NCBI GenBank assembly: GCA_014656495.1
Contig: BNCN01000009.1
Coordinates: 248,001 to 312,000, forward strand
DNA from: Comamonas sp. KCTC 72670
Lineage (GTDB): Bacteria; Myxococcota; Myxococcia; Myxococcales; Myxococcaceae
Reading direction: 5' to 3'
Length of the DNA: 64,000 bases
The translations under genes were made by a program, and so were the position numbers. Shown piece by piece: positions 30,388 through 39,135 of the stretch. The notes under the pieces are model-generated. The model was given only the letters and a program-made list of their open reading frames with translations, was not told where the DNA came from and searched no databases. Numbering within the stretch: position 1 is the first letter of the stretch; every line of letters begins with the position of its first letter.

Positions 30388-32112
30388 ATGGCCTCTGGAA
30401 GCGCTCCGCTTTCGATGACTCATCCGGACTCCGAAGAGGTGGAGACCCTGCTGAAGGACGGGGTGCTCCGGTTGCTGCTCGAGCAGGCGGGCGAGGCCCT
30501 CGTGCTGGTCGATGTCACCGGGCGTGTGCTCGCATTCAACAGAGAGGCTGGGCTGCATTTTCGCATGGGCCGGCCGGAGCGCGCGGAGCACGGCTGGCTG
30601 CCGGGCTGTGTGTGGATGCGTGCGGATGATGCATCCATGTCGGTGGAGGTGCCGCCCCTGGCGCGGGCGCTCACCGGCGAGTGGATGACGGAGTCTCGCT
30701 GGCGGGTGCGCAGGCCGGATGGCACGCAGGTGGTGATGCGGGTCTCCGCGGTGCCGCTGGGGACGCGGGAGGGGCTGACCGCGGGGGCGCTGCTGCGCGC
30801 TCGTGAGGCGGCGGAGCCTTCCGGCCTGGACGCGGTGGACTCCGCGAAGCTGTTGGCGGAGGCCGGGGCCTTGCTGGGCGCCGCCTTCGACGAGGCCGCG
30901 GCGCCGGAGCTGCTGAAGCTGCTGGTGCCCGCGCTGGGTGAGGCCGCGGTGCTGTACCTGGGCGCGCCCGGTGAGCCGCCCAGGCCGGTGGCGGCGCTGC
31001 ACGCGGACGCGGAGCGCCATGCCCTGCTGGAGGAGGTGCTGCGCGACTACCTGCTGCCGCCCGAGCGCGTGTTGCCGCTGTTCGGTCAGGGCCAGCTGGA
31101 GCGGCTGAACGTGACGGAGGCGCAGCTGGACGCCGCCGCGCGGGACGCGACGCACGCGCGGTTGTTGAAGGGGCTGGGGCCGTGCACCTACCTGGGCGTG
31201 CCGCTGGTGGCGCGCGAGCGCGTCATCGGCACGCTCGCCCTCTTCCGGTGTGACGCCGCGCGGGACTTCAGCGCGGAGGAGGTGCGGCTGGCGGAGGAGG
31301 TGGCCCGCCGCACCGCGCTCTCCGTGGACAACGCGCAGCTGCTGCAGGAGGCGCGCGAGGCGGTGCGCCTGCGCGACGAGTTCCTGGGCATCGCCAGCCA
31401 CGAGCTGAAGACGCCGCTGACGCCGCTGCACCTCAAGGTGCAGTTGCTGCAACGGCAGGTGGACGGCATGGTGATGCACCAGCAGCCGGTGTCCGCCGAG
31501 CGCGTGTCGGAGACGCTGGATGTCGTGCAGCGCCAGGTGCGCAAGCTGACGACGCTGGTGGACAACCTGCTCGACGTGTCGCGCATCACCGCGGGCCGCT
31601 TGAAGCTGGAGGTGGAGGAGATGGACCTGGCCAGCGTGGCGGCGGACATCCTCTTCCGCTTCGCGCCGTCCGCCTCGCAGCTTCAATGTGACTTGGAGCT
31701 GCACGCGCCCGTGCCCGTCATGGGCCGGTGGGACCGGCTTCGGCTGGAGCAGGTGGTGACGAACCTGCTGTCCAACGCGCTGAAGTACGGCGCGGGCCAC
31801 CCCGTGCGGGTGGTGGTGGAGGCCGACGGGCTCACCGCCCGCCTCACGGTGCGCGACGGCGGCATCGGCATCTCCGCGGAGGACCTGCCGCGCATCTTCG
31901 AGCGCTTCGAGCGCGCGGTGAGCGACAGGCACTACGGCGGCCTGGGCCTGGGGCTCTACATCACCCGGCAAATCGTGGAGGCCTTCGGTGGCACGGTGCG
32001 CGCCACCAGCGAGCCCGGCCAGGGCTCGCTCTTCGTGCTGGAGCTGCCGCGCGGCGACATCCCCGAGGAGTGGCTGGTGGGGCACAGCGCCCCGGAGCCC
32101 TCGCCGGCCTGA
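30388..32112 (+). CDS. GAF-domain sensor histidine kinase
   Basis: About 574 residues (start 30388 or 30415; neither has a strong ribosome-binding site). A PAS-like N-terminal domain (AGEALVLVDVTGRVLAFNREA) is followed by a GAF domain (about 155-310), HisKA with GIASHELKTPLTPLHLK (His338), and HATPase (NLLSNALKYG, DGGIGIS, GGLGLGLYITRQIVEAFGG). It lacks membrane segments. It is divergent from the hybrid kinase and convergent with a membrane kinase 13 bases downstream, so three kinases are clustered without a separate regulator gene. Confidence 0.9.
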   Translation: MASGSAPLSMTHPDSEEVETLLKDGVLRLLLEQAGEALVLVDVTGRVLAFNREAGLHFRMGRPERAEHGWLPGCVWMRADDASMSVEVPPLARALTGEWMTESRWRVRRPDGTQVVMRVSAVPLGTREGLTAGALLRAREAAEPSGLDAVDSAKLLAEAGALLGAAFDEAAAPELLKLLVPALGEAAVLYLGAPGEPPRPVAALHADAERHALLEEVLRDYLLPPERVLPLFGQGQLERLNVTEAQLDAAARDATHARLLKGLGPCTYLGVPLVARERVIGTLALFRCDAARDFSAEEVRLAEEVARRTALSVDNAQLLQEAREAVRLRDEFLGIASHELKTPLTPLHLKVQLLQRQVDGMVMHQQPVSAERVSETLDVVQRQVRKLTTLVDNLLDVSRITAGRLKLEVEEMDLASVAADILFRFAPSASQLQCDLELHAPVPVMGRWDRLRLEQVVTNLLSNALKYGAGHPVRVVVEADGLTARLTVRDGGIGISAEDLPRIFERFERAVSDRHYGGLGLGLYITRQIVEAFGGTVRATSEPGQGSLFVLELPRGDIPEEWLVGHSAPEPSPA

Positions 32113-32125
32113 GCCCGGTCCCCGC

Positions 32126-34642
32126 TCAGGCGGCGCTCGCGGAGGCGGCCGCCCCGGCGTGGCGCGGCAACCGGACGTGGAAGTGGCTGCCGCGCTGGGG
32201 CCCGGGGCTCTCCACCCAGATGCTCCCGCCGTGCCGCTCCACGATTTCACGGCAGATGAAGAGGCCCAGGCCCAGGCCGCCGAAGTGGCGCGCCTGGGCG
32301 TTGGAGGCGCGGGCGAAGGGCCGGAACAGGTCCGCCACGTTCTCCGGGGGAATGCCGATGCCCTCATCGCTCACGCGCAGCAGCACGTGGTCCTCGGCCT
32401 CTTCCAGGGACAGGCGCACGGCGCCGCCATGCGGCGAGTAGCGCACGGCGTTGCTGACCAGGTTGGTGAACACCTGCTCCAGGCGGAGCGCGTCCCAGTC
32501 TCCCTCCACCGCGTGGCTGGGGACCTGGAGCTCGAAGGTGATGCCAGACTCGGTGCGCAGCTCGAAGCGCTCCACCACCTCGCTCACCAGCGGCACCAGG
32601 TCCAGCCGCTTGCGCTCCAGCTCCAGCCGGCCGCCCTGGATGCGGGCGGTGTCCAGCAGGTCATCCACCAGCCGCGTCAGCCGCTCCGTCTGGCGGGCCA
32701 TGGAGCGCAGCGCCTTGAGCAGCCGCTCGCGCTCCGGGAAGTCGCCGCTCTTCTCCAGCCGCTGGAGCGTGAGCGCGGCGAAGCCCTTGAGCGGGGTGAG
32801 CGGCGTGCGCAGCTCGTGGCTGGCCACGCTGAGGAACTCCTCGCGGGCGCGCACGGCCTCCTTCAGCTCCGCCTGCGTGGCGCCGGTGCGGGCCGCCATC
32901 TCGTTGAAGCCGCGGGCCAGCTCGCCCAACTCGTCGTCCTCCTCCATGTCCACGCGCTGGGACCAGTCGCCCGCCGTGAGCGCGGCGGTGGCGGTGCGCA
33001 GGTGGTGCAGGCGGCGGATGATGTCGCGCGCGACGAGCTGCGACAGCGCCAGCGCCAGGAGCACGCCCAGCACCACCAGCCCCACCACGGCGGCGCTCAT
33101 GCGCGTAATCGCCGCGTAGGCCACCACCAGCTCCTGCGTCACCAGCACGCTCCACTCGGTGCCGTCCACCGGCGCCTCGGCGGCGAGCATGCGGCGGTCG
33201 GCCGCGTCGAAGGCCTCCAGCACGCCGTTGCCGGGGCGGACGAGCTCCAGGTTCAGCGCCTCCGGCAGGTGCGCCTCGCCCAGCAGCGGCGCGCCCGGCG
33301 CGGTGTCCCGCAGCACCTTGAAGCCGCGCCGGTCCAGCACCTGCACACGGAAGCGGCGCGAGGCCGGCGTGGTGTCCTGGCTGAGCCGCTCCAGCGACAG
33401 CAGGCCCACCAGCATGCCGCGCACCATGCCGTCCTGGCGGAAGGGCTGCGTCACCGCCACCAGCGGCTGGCCCGGGGGGCGGATGAAGGGCGGTGACACC
33501 TCCGCGCCGTGGGTGAAGGACGCGGGCAGGAAGTCGCGGGGCTCCAGGTTCCAGCCCTCCGCGCCCGGCGACGCGGCCAGCACCGTGCCCTGCGTGTCCA
33601 CCGCCAGCGCCGCGTCGAAGGCGCGCGCCTGCGCGGCCAGGTTGACGAGGTAGGGCTCCAGCTTCTCGCGCTCGGCCGAGATGAAGGCGGCGCGGAAGCC
33701 CGGTGACTCCAGCATGAGCGCCAGCGCCTCGCCCGCGTCATCCAGGTAGCGGCGCAGGAAGTCGGCCTCGCCCGCGGCGGCGCGCTGCGTGTCGTCGCGC
33801 ACCTGCTGCTCGATGGCCTTCTGGGCCAGATAGGCCGCCAGGCCCCCCAGCGCGAGCAGCGGCACCAGCCCCGCGAAGGCGAGCCCGCGCAGCAGCTTCC
33901 AGCCCACGGTGCGCGGCGCGCGCGGCCGCCACTCCAGCGACTGGGCGAGGCACGCCAGCGTGAGGACCGCGTACACGGACGCGCCCAGCCACGACGCGCC
34001 CCGGCCCAGGGCGTACGCCAGCATCGCGAAGGGCACCGCGAGCCCGCCCATCAGCAGCGAGGGCAGCCGCGGGTGGAGCCTCCGCGTGGGCAGCAGCAGC
34101 CCCACGCCGCACAGCGCGAAGAGCAGGCCCACCACGGGCCGCAGGGGCGCCAGGTGCGCGTAGACGGACAGCGGGAAGCGCTCGGGCACCACCAGCATGG
34201 CCACGCCGAACGCGGCGCCGGTGAGGGCCGAGAAGGTGCGCAGCACGGGCCGCTGGCGCAGGGCGGGCCACGCCTCCAGCACCACGCCGCCGAACAGCAC
34301 CGGGTAGAGGATGATGCCCGTGAAGCTGCCGGGCAGCACGTTGAGCACCCACCAGTACAGCGCCATGGCCGCGCCCAGGAGCAGGCGCCCCAGGACGTCC
34401 AGCCAGCGCGGCGCGCGCGGGTACAAGAGCGCGCCCATGAGCAGGATGCTGCCGGCCAGGTAGGTGACACCCAGCAGGCGCACGTACGGGTAGAGCGGCC
34501 GGAAGGAGGCCACCCGGAACTCGTACGGGACATACGTCATCAGCACCCCGAACATCAGCCCGACGACGGCGGCGGGCCAGGTGAGCGGGAGATGGGATGG
34601 CGGGGACGACGCCTGGATTTGCGGTGAAGGCGAAGAAGACAT
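32126..34642 (-). CDS. Membrane sensor histidine kinase with 7TM-like module, periplasmic sensor and HAMP
   Basis: About 838 residues. Eight or so membrane helices fill residues 20-265, a MASE-like or 7TM-type input module. A single helix near 270-285 leads to a periplasmic Cache-like domain (about 290-530, with ALAVDTQGTVLAASPG). Then follow another helix, HAMP (EEDDELGELARGFNEMAAR), HisKA with SVASHELRTPLTPLKGF, and HATPase (NLVSNAVRYSP, DEGIGIPPE, GGLGLGLFICREIVERHGG). Two possible sensing modules in one kinase are unusual. The ATG at 34642 has GGGA upstream; a GTG at 34657 is the alternative. Confidence 0.9.
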   Translation of the reverse strand: MSSSPSPQIQASSPPSHLPLTWPAAVVGLMFGVLMTYVPYEFRVASFRPLYPYVRLLGVTYLAGSILLMGALLYPRAPRWLDVLGRLLLGAAMALYWWVLNVLPGSFTGIILYPVLFGGVVLEAWPALRQRPVLRTFSALTGAAFGVAMLVVPERFPLSVYAHLAPLRPVVGLLFALCGVGLLLPTRRLHPRLPSLLMGGLAVPFAMLAYALGRGASWLGASVYAVLTLACLAQSLEWRPRAPRTVGWKLLRGLAFAGLVPLLALGGLAAYLAQKAIEQQVRDDTQRAAAGEADFLRRYLDDAGEALALMLESPGFRAAFISAEREKLEPYLVNLAAQARAFDAALAVDTQGTVLAASPGAEGWNLEPRDFLPASFTHGAEVSPPFIRPPGQPLVAVTQPFRQDGMVRGMLVGLLSLERLSQDTTPASRRFRVQVLDRRGFKVLRDTAPGAPLLGEAHLPEALNLELVRPGNGVLEAFDAADRRMLAAEAPVDGTEWSVLVTQELVVAYAAITRMSAAVVGLVVLGVLLALALSQLVARDIIRRLHHLRTATAALTAGDWSQRVDMEEDDELGELARGFNEMAARTGATQAELKEAVRAREEFLSVASHELRTPLTPLKGFAALTLQRLEKSGDFPERERLLKALRSMARQTERLTRLVDDLLDTARIQGGRLELERKRLDLVPLVSEVVERFELRTESGITFELQVPSHAVEGDWDALRLEQVFTNLVSNAVRYSPHGGAVRLSLEEAEDHVLLRVSDEGIGIPPENVADLFRPFARASNAQARHFGGLGLGLFICREIVERHGGSIWVESPGPQRGSHFHVRLPRHAGAAASASAA

Positions 34643-34713
34643 CTTTCCCGGATTCACGCGCGGCGGGCGGCTTCGGTACTACTGCCCCCCGGGCTTTCGT
34701 CAAGGGCTCGACA

Positions 34714-35229
34714 TCATGCGACCTCGAGCACCGTCCACTCACGAACCTCGCCGGCCAGCGTCACCTCCACGGTGTCGCCTGCCTTACGTCCCATGAGGGC
34801 CCGTCCCACCGGCGAGGCCGGGGTGATGACGGACAGGAAGCCGTCGCCGCCGGGGCCCGTCAGCTCGGTGCCGGCGCCCGCGGGCAGCACGAAGAAGGTG
34901 CGCTCGGAGAAGCCGTCCTCGTCCTCGGTGCTGACGTCCACGATGGCGCCCAGGGCCACCGGCGCCTGCCGGGTGAACCGGGGCAGCTCGCCCTCTCCGA
35001 ACTTCGTCAGCGCCTGGATTTCCTCCTGGACGCGCCGGGCGCGGTGGGCCTGGCCGGTGGCGAGGCTCCCGAACTCCAAGGCGGCGCGGCCGTCTTCCTT
35101 CTTCTCGGACTCCGTGGCCAGGCTGCGGGCTGCCTCGCGGGCGTCGGCCTCGGCCCGGTGGGCCAGCCGGTCGCTCTGCTGGAGGCGCTCGGAGAGCTGG
35201 CCCAGGAGTGCATGCTTGTCGAGTCGCAT
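34714..35229 (-). CDS. GreA/GreB-family transcription factor homologue
   Basis: A 171-residue protein. The first 75 residues are a charged helical hairpin (coiled-coil finger), and the rest contains the Gre C-terminal domain: AIVDVSTEDEDG, then FLSVITPASPVGRALMGRKAGDTVEV. True GreA/GreB enter the RNA polymerase secondary channel and restart arrested complexes using two acidic residues at the coiled-coil tip. Here the tip region reads SEKKEDGR, and the coil sequence is divergent, so the protein may be a Gre-like regulator rather than the housekeeping factor. It is divergent from the rhodanese gene at 35315. Confidence 0.82.
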   Translation of the reverse strand: MRLDKHALLGQLSERLQQSDRLAHRAEADAREAARSLATESEKKEDGRAALEFGSLATGQAHRARRVQEEIQALTKFGEGELPRFTRQAPVALGAIVDVSTEDEDGFSERTFFVLPAGAGTELTGPGGDGFLSVITPASPVGRALMGRKAGDTVEVTLAGEVREWTVLEVA

Positions 35230-35314
35230 GATGGTACAGGACTGTAGCGCCGGTGGCGGACACCTCCAATTTTCGGTCCACGCCCCGCGCCCCGCCCGGC
35301 CTTAGAGTGGAGGC

Positions 35315-35596
35315 ATGACGCCTCAGGAACTCTCGGAGAAGGCCCGGCAGCTCGTCGCGGAAGGCGCGGTGCTGCTGGATGTGCGCACCCCCCAGGAATT
35401 CCAGGAAGGGCACCCCGAGCCCGCCCGGAACATCCCCGTGCAGGAGCTGCCCCAGCGGCTGGGCGAGGTCGGCCCGCCCGGCACGCGCGTGGTGGTGTAC
35501 TGCGCCGCCGGTGGCCGCAGCGCCCAGGCCGCGCACCTGCTGCGCGGCAACGGCTACCCGGATGTGTTTGACCTCAAATCAGTGAGGAACTGGTAG
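35315..35596 (+). CDS. Single-domain rhodanese
   Basis: A 93-residue complete rhodanese domain: GAVLLDVRTPQEFQEGH, IPVQELPQRL, and active-site loop VVYCAAGGRSAQAAHLL with the catalytic Cys. The C-terminus FDLKSVRNW is a variant of the usual GG-x-x-W ending. It is a likely cytosolic sulfurtransferase. It is not near the sulfide island at 5.5-11 kb and lacks GAAAC boxes. GGAGG lies only one base before the ATG. Confidence 0.9.
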   Translation: MTPQELSEKARQLVAEGAVLLDVRTPQEFQEGHPEPARNIPVQELPQRLGEVGPPGTRVVVYCAAGGRSAQAAHLLRGNGYPDVFDLKSVRNW

Positions 35597-35653
35597 CCCT
35601 CCGGGGGCAGGTGACAGCGGCGCCCGCTTGGAGCAGGTTTCGCCCTCCGGCGC

Positions 35654-36568
35654 ATGAGCCGCACGGGTGGCTTCCTCATCGTGGTGTTGTCCGGCGTGTG
35701 CTTCGGCGCGCTCGGCCTCTTTGCCCGCCTCGCGTACGCGGCGGGCACGGACGTGGCCACCTTGCTCTTCCTGCGCTTCGCCCTCGCCGGCGGGGTGCTC
35801 GCCGGCGTCATGGCCTGGCGCCGCCAGCGGTGGCCGCGCGGCGGTGTGCTGCTGGGCCTGGTGCTGCTGGGGGCCGTGGGGTACTTCAGCCAGTCCGCGG
35901 CCTACTTCTCCGCCTTGCACCACGCGCCCGCGGGGCTGGTGTCCCTGCTGCTGTACTCCTTCCCCGCGCTGGTGGCGCTGGTGCAGCGCATCGTCTTCCG
36001 CGAGCACCTGGGCCGCGTGAAGTGGCTCGCGGTGGTCCTGTCGGTGGGCGGCACGGTGTTGACGGCCGACCTGTCCCAGGGCGGCGCCACGTTGCCGGGC
36101 GTGCTGCTGGGCCTCTTGGCCGCGCTCTTCTACACCGCCTATGTCGTCGCCAGCGCCCGGGTGTCCGGCAGCGCGGGGCCGCTGGCCTCCAGCACCGTCA
36201 TCCTCTGCGCGGCGGGATGCTCCTTTGGCGTGGCGATGCTGGCGCGGGGCCCCGCCTTCCCGGCTTCGGTGACGGGCTGGGCCGCGGTGGTGGGATTGGC
36301 GCTGGTGTCCACGGTGGCGGCGGTGCTGCTCTTCTTCGTGGGCATCCAGCGCATCGGCGCGGTGAACACGTCGCTGGTGTCCAACCTGGAGCCGCTGACG
36401 GCGGTGGTGTTGAGCGCCCTCTTCTTGAACGAGCGGCTCACCCCGCGCCAGGTGCTGGGCGGGATGCTCATCCTCGGGGCCGCGGTGCTGCTGGCGCGGG
36501 CCGACATCCCCCGCGCCGCTCCAGCGCCGCCAGCGGGTGGCGGCGCGCCGGGGTCGGTGCCCGGTTAG
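35654..36568 (+). CDS. DMT-superfamily (EamA) transporter
   Basis: A 304-residue inner-membrane protein with ten predicted helices in two EamA repeats. The first has the typical SAAYFSALHHAPAGLVSLLL and the second VLLFFVGIQRIGAVNTSLVS followed by LEPLTAVVLSALFLNE. EamA proteins export metabolites such as amino acids or drugs; the substrate is not evident. It is 57 bases after the rhodanese gene and may be co-transcribed. The C-terminus is a short Ala/Pro/Gly tail. Confidence 0.9.
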   Translation: MSRTGGFLIVVLSGVCFGALGLFARLAYAAGTDVATLLFLRFALAGGVLAGVMAWRRQRWPRGGVLLGLVLLGAVGYFSQSAAYFSALHHAPAGLVSLLLYSFPALVALVQRIVFREHLGRVKWLAVVLSVGGTVLTADLSQGGATLPGVLLGLLAALFYTAYVVASARVSGSAGPLASSTVILCAAGCSFGVAMLARGPAFPASVTGWAAVVGLALVSTVAAVLLFFVGIQRIGAVNTSLVSNLEPLTAVVLSALFLNERLTPRQVLGGMLILGAAVLLARADIPRAAPAPPAGGGAPGSVPG

Positions 36569-36590
36569 CGCCGGGCCCGTCCGGGAGTCA

Positions 36591-37541
36591 CTACCAGCGC
36601 GTCACCGAGCGCAGGAAGCGCTGCAGGTCCTGGTTGAAGCGCTGCGGCTGCTCCGCGTGCGGCGCGTGGCCCGTGTTCGTGTAGAGGACGAAGTCCGCGT
36701 CCGGCAGCGCGTTGACCAGCGCCCGCTGCTCGGAGACGGGGAAGAAGCCGTCCTGGTCACCGCCCACGACGAGCACCGGCACGCGGATGCGGTGCAGCCG
36801 CGCCGAGTGGTCCTCCGCGAGCAGGCCGTCCATCGCGTCCTGCCACACGCGCGCGGGGACCTTGCTGCTCTCGGAGACGAGCCTGTTGAGGTACGACGCG
36901 GGCACGGGGCGCACGAAGGTGCTCTCCTGGAACGCGCGGATGAACTCCGGGTCCACGGTGCCCTCGAACGTGTCCACGATGGACTTCACCTCCAGCGCCA
37001 CCGGGTTGCCGGCGACGGTGGGCGCCGAGCCCACGAGCACCAGTCCCGCGACGCGCTGCGGGAAGTCGAGCGCCACCTGCTGCGCGATGAAGCTGCCCAT
37101 GGAGTGGCCCACGAGGATGGCGCTCCGCTCGCCCACCGCGTCGAGGAAGGCCGCCACGTCCGCGGCGAAGTCCTGCTGCGTGTAGCAGCACGCCGGGCGC
37201 GTCGAGTCACCGTGGCCGCGCTGGTCCAACACATAGACGTGGTGGTTGCGCGGGAAGGTGCGCAGGTTCAAGTCCCACGTGTGGTTCGAGTCCGTGTAGC
37301 CATGGAGGAACACCACCGGGGTGCCGAGCGGAAGTCCCTGCTCCACGTAGCGCAGCGTCACGCCGGTGCGCAGGCGCACGGAGCGCTCGCGCGGGAGGAT
37401 GAACAACTCCTGCTCGGCGGAGGTCAGCTCGGCGCCCTCGGGCACCGCGGCCCGCGGGGATTCATTCGAGTCGGACTCCAGCGCGGGACCACAGGCGGAC
37501 AGGACGGGAAGAGCGAGCAGGGCAGCGAGGAGCTTTCTCAT
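36591..37541 (-). CDS. Alpha/beta-hydrolase lipoprotein
   Basis: A 316-residue hydrolase with a lipoprotein signal (MRKLLAALLALPVLSACG). The fold motifs are complete: oxyanion loop VFLHGYTDSNHTW, nucleophile elbow VGHSMGSF, acid in VVGGDQDGFFP and His in NTGHAPHAEQP. The lid carries a CC pair (RPACCYTQQ). Likely an envelope esterase or epoxide-hydrolase/haloperoxidase-type enzyme; the substrate is unknown. It is one of three lipidated or secreted hydrolases in the window. Confidence 0.9.
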   Translation of the reverse strand: MRKLLAALLALPVLSACGPALESDSNESPRAAVPEGAELTSAEQELFILPRERSVRLRTGVTLRYVEQGLPLGTPVVFLHGYTDSNHTWDLNLRTFPRNHHVYVLDQRGHGDSTRPACCYTQQDFAADVAAFLDAVGERSAILVGHSMGSFIAQQVALDFPQRVAGLVLVGSAPTVAGNPVALEVKSIVDTFEGTVDPEFIRAFQESTFVRPVPASYLNRLVSESSKVPARVWQDAMDGLLAEDHSARLHRIRVPVLVVGGDQDGFFPVSEQRALVNALPDADFVLYTNTGHAPHAEQPQRFNQDLQRFLRSVTRW

Positions 37542-37732
37542 GCGGGAATGCCTCGGGGCTCTCCGGCGGGAAAGTCCGCCGGCGCATTCGAAAGTCTACG
37601 GCTACCCCTGACATTGCCTCGTCCGAAGTGACTCGCGGGGTTGTCGCGCACACGTTTTTCAGAGGGGGTGTCCGCATGAACCCGTGCGGAAAACGCACCG
37701 TGGACGGAAGGTTCTCGCGATGACGGCGAGGC

Positions 37733-37762
37733 TGTCACGGACGCGCAAAAACACCCCGCGTA
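37733..37762 (+). promoter_or_regulatory. Possible ECF41-type promoter
   Basis: TGTCACG at 37733-37739 resembles the -35 motif TGTCACA known for ECF41 sigma factors. A CGTA, near the -10 CGTC, follows after 19 bases, longer than the usual 16-17. It lies upstream of the oxidoreductase-sigma gene pair, where autoregulation would be expected. The 295 bases between the divergent starts at 37541 and 37837 hold no credible gene. Confidence 0.3.
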
Positions 37763-37836
37763 ACCTTTCGCCGAGCCCCTTCGTGGTGCCGCCAGCGACC
37801 TGGATTTTCCCGGGCCCTTTCGGCGGAGCACAGCGG

Positions 37837-39132
37837 ATGCGGACACCTCGAGTGGCGGTGATGGGCGGAGGCCTGGGCGGCCTCGCGACGGCGGCGTTGC
37901 TGGCGCGCGGTGGCTGCGCGGTGACGTTGTACGAGCGCTCGAAGCACTTCGGCGGCCGTGGGCAGACCTCGGACGTGGAGGGCTTTCGTTTCAACCTCGG
38001 CGCGCACGCGCTGTATCAGGGCGGCGCGGCGATGCGCGTGCTGGAGCGGCTGGGCGTGAAGCCCGAGGGCGGCTCGCCCGGCGCGGGTTCGTACCTGCTG
38101 CGCGGTGGACGTCTGCACACGATGCCGCGCGGGCTGGTCTCCATCATGACCACGGATGCGCTGGGCCTGTCGGGGAAGCTGGAGCTCGCGAAGCTGCTCG
38201 CGGGGCTGGGTGGCGTGGACGCGTCGACGTTGGCGCGGACGTCGATGCGCGCGTGGGTGGAGCAGCGGCTGTCGAACGAGGACGCGCGCGACTTCGTGAT
38301 GGCGTTCACGCGGGTGTCCACCTACTGCGCGGACGTGGACCGGCTGAGCGCCGAAGTGGCTGTCGCCAAGCTCCAGGCGATGCCGAAGGTGCTCTACCTG
38401 AATGGTGGCTGGAGCACGCTCGTCTCGATGCTGGAGTCCCGCGCGCGGGAGGCGGGTGCGCGGCTGGAGCTCTCCGCGAAGGTGAGCGGCGTCGTGCTGT
38501 CGGAGGACGGTGGCGCGATTCGGGGCGTGCGGCTCGCGGACGGGACGGAGCACGCGGCGGACGCGGTGGTGGTGGCGGGTGGCCCCGGTGACGTCGCGGA
38601 GCTGGTGCCCGGTGACGCGGCGCTGGCCCAGGACGCGGCGCGGGCGGTGCCGGTGCTGGCGGCCACGTTGGACCTGGGGTTGTCGCGGCTGCCCCGGCCC
38701 GATGCGCTGTTCGCGCTCGGGAGTGATGGGCCCTGGTATGCCTCGGTGCACTCCGCGGTGGCGAAGCTGGCGCCGGAGGGCGGCGCGATGGTGCATGTGA
38801 TGCAATACCTGGGGGGACGGGGCCCGGAGGCGAGCGAGGCCCGCTTGGAGGATGTGATGGACGCGCTGCAACCCGGCTGGCGGGAGTTCGTGGTGGCGCG
38901 CCGTTACCGGCCTTCGCTGCGGGTGACGAACTGGTTGCCGACGGCGGAGACGGGGGGGCTCTCCGGGCGTCCCTCCGTGGCCGTGCCGCACGTGCGCGGA
39001 CTGCTCCGAGTGGGCGACTGGGTGGGGCCCGAGGGGATGCTCGCGGATGCCGTCTTCGCGAGCGCCGAGGCCGCGGCGCAAGCCCTGCTCGCGGGGCAAC
39101 ACGCGGAGCCGCTCCGCGCGGCGGGGGGCTGA
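37837..39132 (+). CDS. FAD-dependent oxidoreductase, phytoene-desaturase-like
   Basis: A 431-residue flavoprotein. The N-terminal dinucleotide site reads VAVMGGGLGGLATAALLARGG, followed by LYERSKHFGGRGQT. The second FAD motif is at the C-terminus (GDWVGPEGMLADAVFASAEAAAQAL). It belongs to the amine-oxidase/phytoene-desaturase superfamily. GGAG lies 8 bases before the ATG at 37837; the longer upstream frame is not used. The next gene, 3 bases on, encodes an ECF41-type sigma factor. ECF41 genes typically sit next to a redox enzyme, which may be the regulated partner. Confidence 0.87.
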   Translation: MRTPRVAVMGGGLGGLATAALLARGGCAVTLYERSKHFGGRGQTSDVEGFRFNLGAHALYQGGAAMRVLERLGVKPEGGSPGAGSYLLRGGRLHTMPRGLVSIMTTDALGLSGKLELAKLLAGLGGVDASTLARTSMRAWVEQRLSNEDARDFVMAFTRVSTYCADVDRLSAEVAVAKLQAMPKVLYLNGGWSTLVSMLESRAREAGARLELSAKVSGVVLSEDGGAIRGVRLADGTEHAADAVVVAGGPGDVAELVPGDAALAQDAARAVPVLAATLDLGLSRLPRPDALFALGSDGPWYASVHSAVAKLAPEGGAMVHVMQYLGGRGPEASEARLEDVMDALQPGWREFVVARRYRPSLRVTNWLPTAETGGLSGRPSVAVPHVRGLLRVGDWVGPEGMLADAVFASAEAAAQALLAGQHAEPLRAAGG

Positions 39133-39135
39133 ACC

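Noticed and set aside
30196..32367. A 723-codon minus-strand frame opposite the GAF kinase
   Set aside because: Gln/Arg/His-rich shadow of a recognised histidine kinase.
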